Shown here piece by piece: positions 39,279 to 40,406 of a stretch of 40,406 nucleotides of DNA. The notes below the pieces were generated by a model. The model did no database searches. It worked only from the letters and a program-made list of their open reading frames with translations, and was not told the origin of the DNA. Position 1 is the stretch's first letter; every line of letters starts with the position of its first letter. Source of the DNA: a bacterium (GTDB lineage Bacteria; Cyanobacteriota; Vampirovibrionia; Gastranaerophilales; Gastranaerophilaceae); contig JAFQTK010000017.1 of the NCBI GenBank assembly GCA_017409065.1, positions 1 to 40,406 on the forward strand. The letters are read 5' to 3'. The position numbers and the translations under genes are program-made.

Positions 39279-40200
39279 CTTTTATTAACCATTCTATTTC
39301 TGGTATATTATATTTTAATTTCAAAAAATTATAAATATCCACAAGAAATTCTTCATATTCTTCTTGTTTTTCTACTATATGTACTAAATCCTTTTCATTA
39401 CTACTACCTTCTAAAATTTCATCATAAATATCAAAAAAATAAGTAGGATATAAAAGTCTTGCATAAAACATTCTAACTCCATATACCGATAAATTATTAT
39501 TTGAAAAATACATATGTATTTCATCCCATAAATTTGATTTATCATAGAAAAATTTAAATTTAATGTATTCTGCTATATCGCGTGTCTTATGATCAATTAC
39601 AAATTCTAAAGGATTAAATAAATTAAATAAAGTTGAATTATTATTTATTCTTTTATGACAGATGACTAAATTATCTAAATAATTGGGATTAATTTCTATA
39701 GAAGTATTTTTAGCATATAATATAGCATTTTCAGCCAAGCCTATATAATAGGCAAAAAAATCTACTACTACCGGATGATTAATACCAAATTGACTTATTT
39801 GATATTCTAAATAATCGTTTTTATTTTCCCATAATGATACCCAATTTGATTTGTTCAAAATAGTATCTTTTTTTATTATATTAGTATTTGATTCCAAAAA
39901 GTTAATATCTTTTAAATATACTTTTCTATCATTTTTCAGATAACATTTCAATAAAATATAATTGATACCATTAAATTGTATTAAAATATTATTTTGCTTA
40001 TTTAAAATTATTTTATGTATTAATATATTTTTTTCAATTAGTTCTTTATTAATATCATAAATAGATCTTAATTCTTCATTACTTCTTAAAAAAGGTAATA
40101 TATAATATTTTTCATTTTTAATTTTAAAATAGTATATATCACCTTTTTGGTGAATATTTTCTGGATGTAAATCGTAATAATACATTAAAATATTTTTCAT
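39274..40200 (-). CDS. YutH/CotS-like protein (kinase-like fold), host
   Basis: 308 residues from the ATG six bases after AGAGGTG (a GTG three codons earlier lies inside that site). The start reads like a kinase-like N-lobe (YFKIKNEKYYILPFLRS), followed by KNILIHKIILNKQNNILIQ. The middle W-V-S-L-W-E-N-K and FFAYYIGLAENAI (about 150) are typical of the YutH/CotS spore-coat branch of choline-kinase-like proteins. No clear HxD catalytic motif is seen, so it may be a pseudokinase. It may mean that the host lineage forms spores or descends from one that does. Confidence 0.6.
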   Translation of the reverse strand: MKNILMYYYDLHPENIHQKGDIYYFKIKNEKYYILPFLRSNEELRSIYDINKELIEKNILIHKIILNKQNNILIQFNGINYILLKCYLKNDRKVYLKDINFLESNTNIIKKDTILNKSNWVSLWENKNDYLEYQISQFGINHPVVVDFFAYYIGLAENAILYAKNTSIEINPNYLDNLVICHKRINNNSTLFNLFNPLEFVIDHKTRDIAEYIKFKFFYDKSNLWDEIHMYFSNNNLSVYGVRMFYARLLYPTYFFDIYDEILEGSSNEKDLVHIVEKQEEYEEFLVDIYNFLKLKYNIPEIEWLIKE

Positions 40201-40251
40201 GATATTCACCTCTAATAAAATCTATGAAAATTTCTAAATTTTATTACAAAG

Positions 40252-40280
40252 AAAAAGTAGAATAAATTAATTATTCTACT
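40252..40280 (-). terminator. Terminator of the truncated right-end gene
   Basis: Minus strand AGTAGAATAA, five-base loop, TTATTCTACT and TTTTTC, a perfect 10-bp stem that starts inside the last codons of the partial gene. Confidence 0.85.
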
Positions 40281-40406
40281 CCAGATATTGTTTCAAAAGT
40301 TTGTTGGAACATAGAAATCTTTTTATTAAATTCTAAGATTCTTCTATTTAATTCAATTTCTCTTTCAGAAAGTTCTTTATCTTTCTTTTTAATTTCTAAT
40401 TCTTTA
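40271..40406 (-). CDS. Partial host gene, coiled-coil C-terminus
   Basis: Only the last 44 residues are in the window; the start lies beyond the right edge. The visible part is a charged coiled coil (KELEIKKKDKELSEREIELN) ending SMFQQTFETISGVE. It is followed by a good terminator. The identity cannot be told from this end. Confidence 0.7.
   Translation of the reverse strand, partial: KELEIKKKDKELSEREIELNRRILEFNKKISMFQQTFETISGVE

Overview
The window is an almost complete temperate siphophage (prophage, about positions 4 to 36432) followed by about 4 kb of the bacterial chromosome it sits in. The host flank is very AT-rich and uses the standard code (TGA is a stop). It carries a flavodoxin-rubredoxin fusion, a CCA-encoded tRNA-His with the extra G(-1), a NifU C-terminal-domain protein and a YutH/CotS-like protein. 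This fits a low-GC Bacillota (gut Clostridia or Bacilli type); I cannot name the genus. The prophage is visibly less AT-rich than the flank.

Layout. Everything in the prophage except the repressor and the integrase is on the minus strand, so it reads from right to left. At the right end a large serine integrase (+) and a small HTH repressor (+) face away from a Cro-like regulator and the early operon. Two divergent promoters and TTCGCT-type operators lie between them. The early operon (34227 to 21520) encodes a VRR-NUC nuclease, an SNF2-type helicase, a YqaJ exonuclease, a Sak4-like ATPase, a DUF669 ssDNA-binding-like protein, a 572-residue family B DNA polymerase, a primase-helicase, a lipoprotein, an Rnl2-like ligase, many small proteins, an iteron-rich intergenic region that looks like the replication origin, and an ArpU/RinA-like late activator. 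The late operon (21417 to 82) is packaging (TerS, TerL), portal, MuF head protein, an inserted accessory block, scaffold, capsid, connectors, tail, tape measure, tail tip, holin and lysin. It ends in a strong terminator.

Attachment sites. Both prophage ends can be read. The imperfect inverted arms AGTTCTCATAAC and GTTGTGAGAACT lie 12 bases from a shared AA dinucleotide, giving a symmetric 50-bp attP. Joining the host sides restores GGG CCT AAT GG (Gly-Pro-Asn-Gly), the start of the Walker A loop of an ABC transporter ATPase gene, so the phage splits that gene inside its P-loop.

Most interesting points. (1) A gene-free stretch of about 460 bases between scaffold and fibre genes folds, on the coding strand, into many helices with a tandem-repeated hairpin and a terminator. 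It is a candidate large structured phage RNA (ROOL/GOLLD-like in size and setting, not proven). (2) The MuF protein carries a C-terminal HExxH metallopeptidase-like domain with a tiny gene directly behind it, like a MuF polymorphic toxin-immunity pair. (3) I find no GATC in 36 kb of prophage but four in 4 kb of host flank, and GGCC, CCGG and GCGC also appear to be missing. (4) An iteron origin with a remote extra copy near the Cro gene. (5) A late promoter with two TCCAGT boxes one helical turn apart, at the end of the activator gene. All counts and pairings were made by eye.
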